From contig JABHNP010000118.1 in assembly GCA_018694455.1 (NCBI GenBank), positions 1 to 9,996 on the forward strand: 9,996 bases of DNA. Reading direction: 5' to 3'. Position 1 is the stretch's first letter. Each line of letters begins with the position of its first letter. The notes under the pieces were generated by a model, which saw only the letters and a list, made by a program, of their open reading frames with translations, was not told the origin of the DNA and did not search any database. Below, in pieces: positions 1 through 6,417 of the stretch. Source of the DNA: Planctomycetaceae bacterium. GTDB taxonomy: Bacteria; Planctomycetota; Planctomycetia; Pirellulales; UBA1268. The position numbers and the translations under genes are program-made.

Positions 1-1065
1 GTTGTTACGACACAACGAATTTTGGACGGTTTGGCAATTCTTATTCCAAAATTATTAGAAACGTGGACGACTCACGCTCGGCAGTTACGCCTTTCTGTGC
101 TGGAGCGAGTACGAGATGATAAATCGTTTCAGTTCGTTAAAGAATTTATTAAGCACTATGGTGATGGCTTATTTACCCAGCATTTGCTTACGCCGTCTTC
201 CTTGCGAAGTATTCTTCGTGGCGGTGTCCGTCCATACCTCGAACGGCTGATTAAGCAAGATTCGGCAGGGACAGATTGGCGTACTTCTGATTCAGATGAA
301 GATGGTGGATCGAAACAAGCCGGTCCTGTGAAATTAATAGAGGCGATTAATGTCGGTGAGATTTCACTGAAACAGGCAACGAGTCGACTCCGATTAATCT
401 TGGAAAGTGTTGCAGAAAATCATTCAGAATATAGAGACTGGAATTCAACAACAACACAATCTGATCGTGGTGATTATCTTTATGTGCTGCTTGAATTTCT
501 TCGGATAAAGGCTGAATATGAGAGGATCGTCTGGACTCTTCGTCCTGTAAGCATGGCCCATCGGGTGCTGGTTCGAAGCGGGGCCACTGAGGCGGCATCT
601 GCTTGGAGACAACGCATGGAAGAGGAGACTGCGGGCACGGCAAATGATCTCATTGAACGCCTCTCAGTGCTTCAACAAAAGACTGGAGTTCGTTTGGCAA
701 GTGTTTCAGATCGAGTGAAGCGGCCTTTTACGGCGATGCTAGAGCAGGATGAAATTGAGTCACTTGTTGAGCCTGCCGTGCGAGAACTCCTCGTGGGCGA
801 ACCCGAAGGCGCGGGTGGTCAACTTGAAACGCATGCCGAAGAGTTTCTTGGGATTGCAACTGGTTCAGGAGTAGAAGTACCAGATTGGCTCGATCGTCTC
901 AGTATCACGGTGGATCGAGTACTTGAAGAGGCAGAGACAGGAGGGCTCGCGTCGGATAGTGAGCGACAAGTAATGCCGTCTACGCTTGCTGAGCCACTCC
1001 ACTGGAGTTGGCTGTCTTGGCCGCAACTTCTTGATGCGGTTTCCAAGAAGCAAGGACGATTATAA
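1..1065 (+). CDS. Hypothetical protein, 3' part (5' truncated by window edge)
   Basis: I do not recognise this protein. The frame is open from base 1; the first start-like codon is a TTG at 22, but in-frame sense codons precede it, so the true start lies outside the window. The visible 354 or so residues are soluble-looking, with no signal peptide, membrane segment or cysteine-rich motif. They are mainly predicted-helical and rich in Leu, Glu and Arg. A long amphipathic stretch lies near the middle (around YVLLEFLRIKAEYERIVWTL), and an acidic Gly/Ser-rich linker lies around residues 95-105 (DSDEDGGSK). The stop TAA overlaps the ATG of the LipB-like gene (TAATG), which suggests translational coupling and co-transcription with lipA. 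It could be an accessory or regulatory protein of that operon, but nothing in the sequence gives a function. Confidence 0.75.
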   Translation, partial: VVTTQRILDGLAILIPKLLETWTTHARQLRLSVLERVRDDKSFQFVKEFIKHYGDGLFTQHLLTPSSLRSILRGGVRPYLERLIKQDSAGTDWRTSDSDEDGGSKQAGPVKLIEAINVGEISLKQATSRLRLILESVAENHSEYRDWNSTTTQSDRGDYLYVLLEFLRIKAEYERIVWTLRPVSMAHRVLVRSGATEAASAWRQRMEEETAGTANDLIERLSVLQQKTGVRLASVSDRVKRPFTAMLEQDEIESLVEPAVRELLVGEPEGAGGQLETHAEEFLGIATGSGVEVPDWLDRLSITVDRVLEEAETGGLASDSERQVMPSTLAEPLHWSWLSWPQLLDAVSKKQGRL

Positions 1066-1850
1066 TGACATCATCAAAAGAAAATTCTTGTGAAGATCCC
1101 AACAAAAACCAGCGGTCATTAAGTGTTTGGCTTACGGGACGACTTCAACAAGATGCATATCAAAGTATGGCTGAGCGAATTGCATGGGATGTTTCAGAGC
1201 CGAACGGGCGGCCACCAACACTTATGATTTATGAACCAGCCATTGGGATTACGATTGGCCGGCTTGGTTCGCACACAGACATTGATATTTCTACGGATGA
1301 ATTGTCTAGCAGAGGTATTCCCATACGCTTTGTTGGTCGGGGAGGTGGTGCTGTGCTCCATGGGCCAGGGCAGGTTGGTATTGGCTTCTTTGCCCCACTA
1401 AGAAAGTTGGGTCTTTCGTCATATGATGTTGGCGGTTTCCTTGAACGGTTTGAATTCGGCCTCGAATCAGCCATTCAAAGCCTCAGGTGTTCAACAGTGC
1501 GGGACTCTCGTCAGCCGGGTATTTTTGGTCGTTCAGGGCTGATCGCTGCAGTGAGTCTTGCAGTTCGTCGTGGTGTTGTTTGGCACGGTGGTTTTGTAAA
1601 TGTCTGCCCAGACTTAGGGCTTTATCGCCGGATTGATACCGTCCCTGTCGCCACTGGGATGAAGAAGCGTACGATGGGATCAGTGCAGGCTGAGATTCGT
1701 CGTAGGGTGCGTTTGCAGGATGTTCGGACGGCGATTGTGCGATCGATGGTAGATGCATTTGGATGTGGAGACGTCTCCATTCAGTCTGGAATGCCTGTAT
1801 TCCAAAATACTGAAAAATCAGTCAGTAATCGAATAACTAAGAGTGCTTGA
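1065..1850 (+). CDS. LipB-like octanoyltransferase-fold protein lacking the catalytic Cys/Lys pair
   Basis: This 261-residue protein belongs to the LipB/LplA/BPL fold family. LipB moves octanoate from acyl carrier protein to lipoyl domains of 2-oxoacid dehydrogenases and the glycine cleavage H protein. The family signature GRGGGAVLHGPGQ (91-103) is clear. So are the block SGLIAAVSLAVRRG (157-170), then WHGGFVNV (173-180), and a typical C-terminal end SVQAEI...V...FG (206-233). Two things are wrong for an active LipB. The conserved lysine that starts the IAAxxLxxRRG block is Leu159. The nucleophilic cysteine of the usual RINPCG segment falls on Val193/Pro194 (RIDTVPVATGM). The nearest cysteine is Cys181, 12 residues earlier. 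The start ATG overlaps the previous stop and has AAGGA 8 bases upstream (1052-1056). lipA follows immediately, so a lipoylation role is likely. It may be a pseudoenzyme, an enzyme with altered chemistry, or a lipoyl-domain binder. Fold assignment is strong; activity is uncertain. Confidence 0.85.
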   Translation: MTSSKENSCEDPNKNQRSLSVWLTGRLQQDAYQSMAERIAWDVSEPNGRPPTLMIYEPAIGITIGRLGSHTDIDISTDELSSRGIPIRFVGRGGGAVLHGPGQVGIGFFAPLRKLGLSSYDVGGFLERFEFGLESAIQSLRCSTVRDSRQPGIFGRSGLIAAVSLAVRRGVVWHGGFVNVCPDLGLYRRIDTVPVATGMKKRTMGSVQAEIRRRVRLQDVRTAIVRSMVDAFGCGDVSIQSGMPVFQNTEKSVSNRITKSA

Positions 1851-1853
1851 GGA
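1849..1853 (+). promoter_or_regulatory. Ribosome binding site of lipA
   Basis: GAGGA lies 7 bases before the GTG at 1861 and overlaps the TGA stop of the LipB-like gene. It is the reason for choosing the GTG at 1861 over the upstream in-frame GTG at 1843 or the later ATG at 1975, neither of which has a comparable site. Confidence 0.55.
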
Positions 1854-1860
1854 AATTTTC

Positions 1861-2826
1861 GTGTCGAAGAATGAAGCAAGTTCACCGAATACAGTCAGTC
1901 TGTTACCAATACTTAATACTGCAACGGCGGTCGAGCACAATGCTTGTTCCCCTGTTGAAGAATCTCCAATACTTATGTCGCGGAGACTTCCACCTTGGTT
2001 ACGGCAAAACCTTGGTGAGGGTGGTGGACATGGAGAAACCGCAGGCCTGATTGCCGAACTTAATCTGGAAACAGTATGTTCATCTGCAAAATGTCCAAAT
2101 CGTTTGGAATGCTGGTCATCCGGGACGGCCACCTTTATGATTTTGGGAAATGTATGTACTCGTCCATGTGGATTTTGTTCAGTACCAAAGGGGAAAACGG
2201 AAGAGCTTGAAGACGATGAGCCTCAAAGAGTCGCTGAGGCTGCAAGACGTCTTGGACTGAAGCATGTTGTCATCACAAGTGTGACTCGTGATGATTTGCC
2301 TGATGGTGGTGCGGATCATTTTCGGAAAACTGTTGAGGCAGTCAGGCAAGCTACTGGAGCATCAGTTGAAGTACTTGTCCCTGATTTTATAGGTAAGCCA
2401 GGTGCGCTGGAATTGATGCTTCAGAGTCGTCCTGATGTCTTTAATCACAACACTGAAACAGTACCTCGACTTTATAGGCGTGTTCGTGGCCGCAAAAGTG
2501 TTTATGCGTGGACATTACAAGTGCTCGCAGATACGAAAAAAATAGTTCCTGGTACAAAAACAAAAAGTGGATTAATGCTTGGGCTTGGTGAAACACGAGA
2601 GGAACTTCTGCAGGTGTTTACTGATTTGTTAAATCAGGGTGTCGACTTTTTGACCCTTGGTCAATATCTGCAGCCAACGTTGGAGAGTCTGCCAGTCGAT
2701 CGATATGTTCATCCGGACGAATTTAACGAGCTCGGAGATATTGCTCGTCGCATGGGCTTTCAGCAAGTGGCATCAGGCCCACTCGTACGCTCAAGCTATC
2801 ATGCTCGTGAGATGGCAGAAGCTTAA
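1861..2826 (+). CDS. lipA: Lipoyl synthase LipA (radical SAM)
   Basis: LipA inserts two sulfur atoms into octanoyl groups on lipoyl domains, the last step of lipoate cofactor assembly, in the cytoplasm. With the GTG start at 1861 it has 321 residues. The auxiliary 4Fe-4S cluster motif CX4CX5C is at Cys73, Cys78 and Cys84 (CSSAKCPNRLEC). The radical SAM motif CX3CX2C is at Cys99, Cys103 and Cys106 (CTRPCGFC). The C-terminal RSSY motif, whose serine ligates the auxiliary cluster in this family, is at 310-313. TATFMILG, VITSVTRDDLPDGGADHF and VFNHNTETVPRLY are all typical, so the enzyme looks intact. About 38 residues precede the usual LipA beginning (RLPPWLR); an ATG at 1975 would give a conventional length but has a poor ribosome site. 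The gene starts 10 bases after the LipB-like stop. Its substrate should come from octanoyl transfer, yet the neighbouring LipB-like protein lacks the usual catalytic residues. Confidence 0.96.
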   Translation: MSKNEASSPNTVSLLPILNTATAVEHNACSPVEESPILMSRRLPPWLRQNLGEGGGHGETAGLIAELNLETVCSSAKCPNRLECWSSGTATFMILGNVCTRPCGFCSVPKGKTEELEDDEPQRVAEAARRLGLKHVVITSVTRDDLPDGGADHFRKTVEAVRQATGASVEVLVPDFIGKPGALELMLQSRPDVFNHNTETVPRLYRRVRGRKSVYAWTLQVLADTKKIVPGTKTKSGLMLGLGETREELLQVFTDLLNQGVDFLTLGQYLQPTLESLPVDRYVHPDEFNELGDIARRMGFQQVASGPLVRSSYHAREMAEA

Positions 2827-2852
2827 AAGAAATCGCCACGAGGTAGCGTTCA

Positions 2853-2866
2853 GGGTAACCGTACCC
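2853..2866. terminator. Possible weak hairpin between convergent genes
   Basis: GGGTA-ACCG-TACCC forms a perfect 5-bp stem with a 4-base loop in the 66-base gap between the ends of lipA and the sigma-54 regulator. There is no T-run on either side, so it is not a standard intrinsic terminator. Its only support is its position where both transcripts should end. Confidence 0.2.
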
Positions 2867-2892
2867 GTATTGTCGCTGCCTGTTGTATTGTG

Positions 2893-3951
2893 TCACTCTT
2901 CAGACGGGTCATCGAGCCCATGTTCAAGGAGCTTCTTTCGAAGCGTGTTTCGATTAATTCCCAAACGCCCTGCCGCCTTGAGTTGTACACCGTCACAAAC
3001 GGCAAGCATCTGAGCAATAAGCTCTCTCTCAACACGGCTCACTACCCGTTCAAAAAGATTTGCGTCACCGTCTGGTGCCGATGCCATACCTTGTTCAACA
3101 AGATCACGAGCGAGGCTGTCTAGGTCTCCACCCCGCCCAGGCAAAGCAATAGCCGCCTGTTCCCCACGGAAAGCTGGTGGGAGAACTTTTGTTGTAAGCT
3201 CGTCGCTGTCAGACATGATGACACAACGCTCAATAACATTTTGTAATTCGCGGACATTGCCAGGCCAGTGATATCGAGTCAATGCTTCCATTGCTGCTGG
3301 CTTCACCGTCATGACGTCGCGTTCATTTTCTCGACAATAGGTCTTCAGGAAGTAGCTTACCAGCAATGGAATGTCAGCTCGTCTGCCACGCAGTGGTGGC
3401 AAGTAAATCGGAACCACATTCAGTCGATAGTACAGGTCTTCACGAAAAGTTTCTTTCGCGACTTCATCAAGGAGTTCTCGATTACTTGCAGCGATAACGC
3501 GAGTATCTACATGAATTGTTTCGGTGTCACCAACACGTTCGAATTCACGTTCTTGTAATACTCGCAGCAGCTTTACTTGAAGTTTCGGAGTCGTTGAGTT
3601 GATTTCATCAAGAAAGATAGTGCCTGTGTGCGCGGCTTCGAAACGGCCAGCTCGATTCGCTACCGCCCCTGTAAAAGAACCCCGTACGTGACCAAATAGC
3701 TCACTCTCTAAAAGGCTTTCTGAGAGGGCCCCACAGTTTACCCTGACAAAAGGCCCACTGCCTCGCGGTGAGAGTTCGTGGACAGCACGTGCTATGAGTT
3801 CTTTGCCAGTGCCGGTTTCGCCCACTAAAAGCACTGAGGCAGTTGAGGCTGCCACCCGGTGGGTCATGGCATAGACGTCTTGCATGGCAGGGCTTGTTCC
3901 GATGAAGCCTGCTATACATTTTAAGGAGTCGTCAGTTGGTTTCCTGAGCAT
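2893..3951 (-). CDS. Sigma-54-dependent transcriptional activator (AAA+ plus Fis HTH, no sensory domain)
   Basis: This is a bacterial enhancer-binding protein that uses ATP hydrolysis to open sigma-54 promoters. Numbering from the ATG at 3951 (352 residues), Walker A GETGTGKE is at 44-51. The sigma-54 contact loop reads GSFTGA (91-96) rather than GAFTGA. Walker B TIFLDE is at 111-116, sensor I VIAASN at 152-157, the arginine-finger segment FREDLYYRL near 169-177, and HWPGNVREL at 228-236. A Fis-type helix-turn-helix (AAGRLGINRNTLRKKL) occupies roughly 302-344. The AAA+ domain starts after about 20 residues, so there is no receiver, GAF or PAS domain; control must come from expression level or another protein, as in PspF-like activators. 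The start follows the upstream stop by 10 bases. An in-frame GTG at 3999 would add 16 residues inside the previous gene and has no better ribosome site. It is the last gene of the argH operon. Target promoters are unknown. Confidence 0.93.
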   Translation of the reverse strand: MLRKPTDDSLKCIAGFIGTSPAMQDVYAMTHRVAASTASVLLVGETGTGKELIARAVHELSPRGSGPFVRVNCGALSESLLESELFGHVRGSFTGAVANRAGRFEAAHTGTIFLDEINSTTPKLQVKLLRVLQEREFERVGDTETIHVDTRVIAASNRELLDEVAKETFREDLYYRLNVVPIYLPPLRGRRADIPLLVSYFLKTYCRENERDVMTVKPAAMEALTRYHWPGNVRELQNVIERCVIMSDSDELTTKVLPPAFRGEQAAIALPGRGGDLDSLARDLVEQGMASAPDGDANLFERVVSRVERELIAQMLAVCDGVQLKAAGRLGINRNTLRKKLLEHGLDDPSEE

Positions 3952-3961
3952 CAGCGCCCGC

Positions 3962-6391
3962 TCATTTTTTTGGCGGTTGGAAAAGGGCAACAAGGTCACG
4001 GCTTATCGAAGAATCATCTCTGTGGTTATCCTCATTGTACATATCATTGATGATTCGTAAGGTGCTGTTTGGTAAAAGAATACCATGTTGCTCAAGACTC
4101 GTGCCAAGAGAATCGACTGCCTTTTTCCGAATGCGTTTGTCTAGATCTGGGGCCCACGCTAAATCAAAAAGTGACCGTTGGGCAGCCGGGCTGGGCATAT
4201 TTGCAAGGAGTTGCATTGCAGGGTTAAATGTTTCTGAATGCGTGAGTCCATTATGTGCGACAGGAAAAGCTTCGCGAATATCCCATCCGTCATACCCAAG
4301 TTGTTCGAGGATGGTGAGAGCGATGGAGGCACGTTGGAGTCGGTTCTTTCTTTGTTCTTGCCGCCAGCCTGCATCAATTGCTTGCGGGCCAGTAATTCGC
4401 GTGAGTGTCTCAGGAAATCGTGGTGGTATGACTTCTTCTCCATTGGTAGTGCTTTTTAGGGTAGGGAAGAATTGGCTATCGAGCCTGTCTGTAAGCATGG
4501 CATTTCCTAAGTCATGAAGCCTCAGTACGAGGCGTGTGCGTTGACGGCACGCTTTGTTGTCATCAAGAGGATCAAGCATCACAAGTATCGGTAACTGTCT
4601 ACCAAGAGATTCTTGTTGTAATAACTCAACAACTTCTGACGCGCTGAGATCGGGCAGGCGGGCAGACAGAATAATGAGTCGTAGATCAGGAGATTGTCTC
4701 ACTTTTCGAATGCACAGGCGACCATTTGAAACAGATGATGGAACAAATCCATACTGACTAATACTACTCTTCAAAAATTCAGTAGTGTCATGATTCGGGT
4801 GAACAATGAGAGCCTCATCGATACCACTCGAATTTGCAAAATAAAGTAATCGGTTAAGGAGACGGCTTGAGCCACTGAATGGAAGTTGTGGTGAAGTGAC
4901 TGCCAGTGTTTGTGAGGCCTCGAATTGAACGAGCGTTGAAGGAGCGGCTAGCGCTCGTACAAGAGGTGATTGAATTGTGGAATTAGTTAACGACGTGTTT
5001 TTTCCTGACTTGCGTATTGCACGAGCTGCAACTGCTGCTGCAAGTGGGATGGAGCGATCAAGAGCATCATTGAGTACTTCTGCTGTGAGTTCTGTCGAGA
5101 AACCTTCGGGTCCACGTAATGCTCCTGTCATTACTTCAACGGGCAAGGTGTTCAATGCTGATGAAGGAGATTTTTCAAAGACAAGAAGAGCCTCGGATTG
5201 GGCGAGAAGCACGAGACGCACAGTATTTGGATGTGCACAACCAAGTCCTGAAAGATCTCGTGCGATGTGTCCGGCACGGAGGCTTCGGCAAGCATTCGGT
5301 GGTAGATAGCGAATCTCAGGTCGGTTTGTATCCGTGACCCACAGATACTGCTCGACAGCCGGTTGCGGACTTATATTTGAAGTTGTTTCCTCTGTAAGAC
5401 TGTCAGTAGATGGAATGCCATGTGGTGTAAGAAGTTCATCAAGTTTTGTCGTGAGCATTCGGCAAGCGAGGTCCTTCGTGAAGGGCTCACCGCTAAAGTC
5501 AGTAAGGCCCTGTTGCTCTAGCTTGACAAGGAGCCGCATTGCCGCCGATCTCGTTGAGTCACCTAATTCTGGAATGAAGGCGGGTGCAAAAAGAACACTC
5601 GCTACATCCAGCTCTGCAGATGCGTTGGGGTTTGTTGTCCTTCCTGCTGGCAGGCATCTGGAATCAACCAGAATGTTCAGGGCATCAATGATGCCTGGGA
5701 AGCGCTTGAAATCGTCAGACCCAAGCCAAGCTACTAAAGCTCGAACTCCTCTTTCGCCGAGTTGCCCAATGATTTCCTCAGTAAGTTTCCTTGATCGAAA
5801 TTCTGATTTTGATTCTGAGAGTCGGTTGTGATCCGAACCTGTTTCCATCAGGAGATCAATGAGCATTGGAAGAGCATACGTCCCTCCTTCCATGAGGGTG
5901 TTTGCAGCTTTTTGTCGTGTAAAAATGTCGTTAGATTGTAGATCTACAGCAGCTTTATTTAGTCGGTCAGCGTCGATCCTTTTTTTCTGAGCAGCGGCTT
6001 GGATCCCGTTCATGAGGAAAGTAACTGCATCGACCTGTTCTGCTGGAGCGGTTCGCTTCAGAAATCTTTGAAAACGACTTAGTTCAGGTGTCTGAAAATA
6101 TCCACCAAGTGCTGCAAGGGTCTCTTCTTTATTCGGCTCTGCCGCAAAGGCATCATCGAATTTTTCAAGAAATTCCAAGGTGGGCTCAAGTGCCTCAACT
6201 GAGGCAGCGCGGATAGCCGCTTCAAGCAACTCCTGAGGTGTTGTGCGTTCTGGATATCTCAGGGAATCGACAACAGCCCACTGGAGCGGGTCGAGTTTCT
6301 TGTCCTGTGTCGAATCTGCTAGCGCTGGGGTGGCCAGAGCCACAACAATACCCATAGATAGCCATCTGGTAAGCCAACCTTGTCTAGCCAC
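3962..6391 (-). CDS. Exported HEAT-like repeat protein with degenerate receiver-like domain
   Basis: From the GTG at 6391 this protein has 809 residues. It begins with a classical signal peptide: a basic N-region (MARQGWLTRW), a hydrophobic core (MGIVVALATP) and an ALA cleavage site at 23-25. The mature part is mostly helical, with HEAT-like pairs around 157-227 (RQKAANTLMEGGTYALPMLI), around 475-507 (SPLVRALAAPSTLVQFEASQ) and at 724-774. Residues 526-642 resemble a CheY-like receiver: strand EALIV, SQYGF...SVSNG, DLRLIILSARLPDL, LPILVML and LTDRLD, in that order. The acidic pair after strand 1 is His531-Pro532, the phospho-acceptor aspartate is Ser576, and the LTKP lysine is Asp635, so phosphotransfer should be lost. 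The gene starts 26 bases after argH and ends 10 bases before the sigma-54 activator. Such solenoids usually bind proteins; I infer a periplasmic or surface scaffolding role but cannot name a partner. Domain limits are by eye. Confidence 0.85.
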   Translation of the reverse strand: MARQGWLTRWLSMGIVVALATPALADSTQDKKLDPLQWAVVDSLRYPERTTPQELLEAAIRAASVEALEPTLEFLEKFDDAFAAEPNKEETLAALGGYFQTPELSRFQRFLKRTAPAEQVDAVTFLMNGIQAAAQKKRIDADRLNKAAVDLQSNDIFTRQKAANTLMEGGTYALPMLIDLLMETGSDHNRLSESKSEFRSRKLTEEIIGQLGERGVRALVAWLGSDDFKRFPGIIDALNILVDSRCLPAGRTTNPNASAELDVASVLFAPAFIPELGDSTRSAAMRLLVKLEQQGLTDFSGEPFTKDLACRMLTTKLDELLTPHGIPSTDSLTEETTSNISPQPAVEQYLWVTDTNRPEIRYLPPNACRSLRAGHIARDLSGLGCAHPNTVRLVLLAQSEALLVFEKSPSSALNTLPVEVMTGALRGPEGFSTELTAEVLNDALDRSIPLAAAVAARAIRKSGKNTSLTNSTIQSPLVRALAAPSTLVQFEASQTLAVTSPQLPFSGSSRLLNRLLYFANSSGIDEALIVHPNHDTTEFLKSSISQYGFVPSSVSNGRLCIRKVRQSPDLRLIILSARLPDLSASEVVELLQQESLGRQLPILVMLDPLDDNKACRQRTRLVLRLHDLGNAMLTDRLDSQFFPTLKSTTNGEEVIPPRFPETLTRITGPQAIDAGWRQEQRKNRLQRASIALTILEQLGYDGWDIREAFPVAHNGLTHSETFNPAMQLLANMPSPAAQRSLFDLAWAPDLDKRIRKKAVDSLGTSLEQHGILLPNSTLRIINDMYNEDNHRDDSSISRDLVALFQPPKK
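4466..4816 (-). other. Degenerate receiver-like (CheY-fold) domain within the exported protein
   Basis: The segment follows the receiver pattern strand by strand: ALIVHPNHD where VVDDDPD is usual, SQYGF and SVSNG where LGYEV and ASNGEEA are usual, LIILSARLPDLS where LVILDIMMPDMDG is usual, LPILVML for PVIMLT, and AMLTDRLD for DFLTKPFD. Every residue needed for phosphorylation is replaced: acidic pair by His-Pro, acceptor Asp by Ser576, Lys by Asp635. This is pattern matching by eye, not a profile search. Confidence 0.65.
6317..6391 (-). other. Signal peptide of the HEAT-like protein
   Basis: This encodes residues 1-25, with two arginines near the start, an uncharged core and Ala-Leu-Ala before Asp26. 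It matches a Sec-type signal peptidase I substrate. No lipobox cysteine follows, so it is not a lipoprotein signal. It also supports the GTG at 6391 as the true start, because the longer frame from 6475 would bury the signal behind a cysteine-rich extension that overlaps argH. Confidence 0.75.
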
Positions 6392-6398
6392 GTGCCAC

Positions 6399-6403
6399 CC
6401 TTC
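6399..6403 (-). promoter_or_regulatory. Ribosome binding site of the HEAT-like gene
   Basis: On the minus strand GAAGG, within GAAGGGTGG, sits 7 bases before the GTG at 6391 and just after the argH stop. Together with the signal peptide it fixes the start. Confidence 0.55.
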
Positions 6404-6417
6404 AACTGCTAACGAAC

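Noticed and set aside
1581..1596. TGGCACGGTGGTTTTG resembling a sigma-54 promoter
   Set aside because: The -12 GC element is missing and it lies within the conserved WHGGFVNV codons of the LipB-like gene.
2657..3013. Plus-strand open frame crossing the end of lipA
   Set aside because: It is out of frame with lipA, overlaps both lipA and the sigma-54 gene, and its translation has no domain-like composition.
3952..3999. GTG start at 3999 for the sigma-54 activator
   Set aside because: The added 16 residues lie inside or just after the previous gene, have no clear ribosome site and are not part of the AAA+ domain. It is not excluded.
4035..4517. 160-codon plus-strand frame opposite the HEAT-like gene
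   Set aside because: Antisense shadow with no recognisable motif or ribosome site.
5334..5831. 165-codon plus-strand frame opposite the HEAT-like gene
   Set aside because: Low-complexity Ser/Arg-rich translation typical of an antisense shadow; the minus strand carries a coherent protein.
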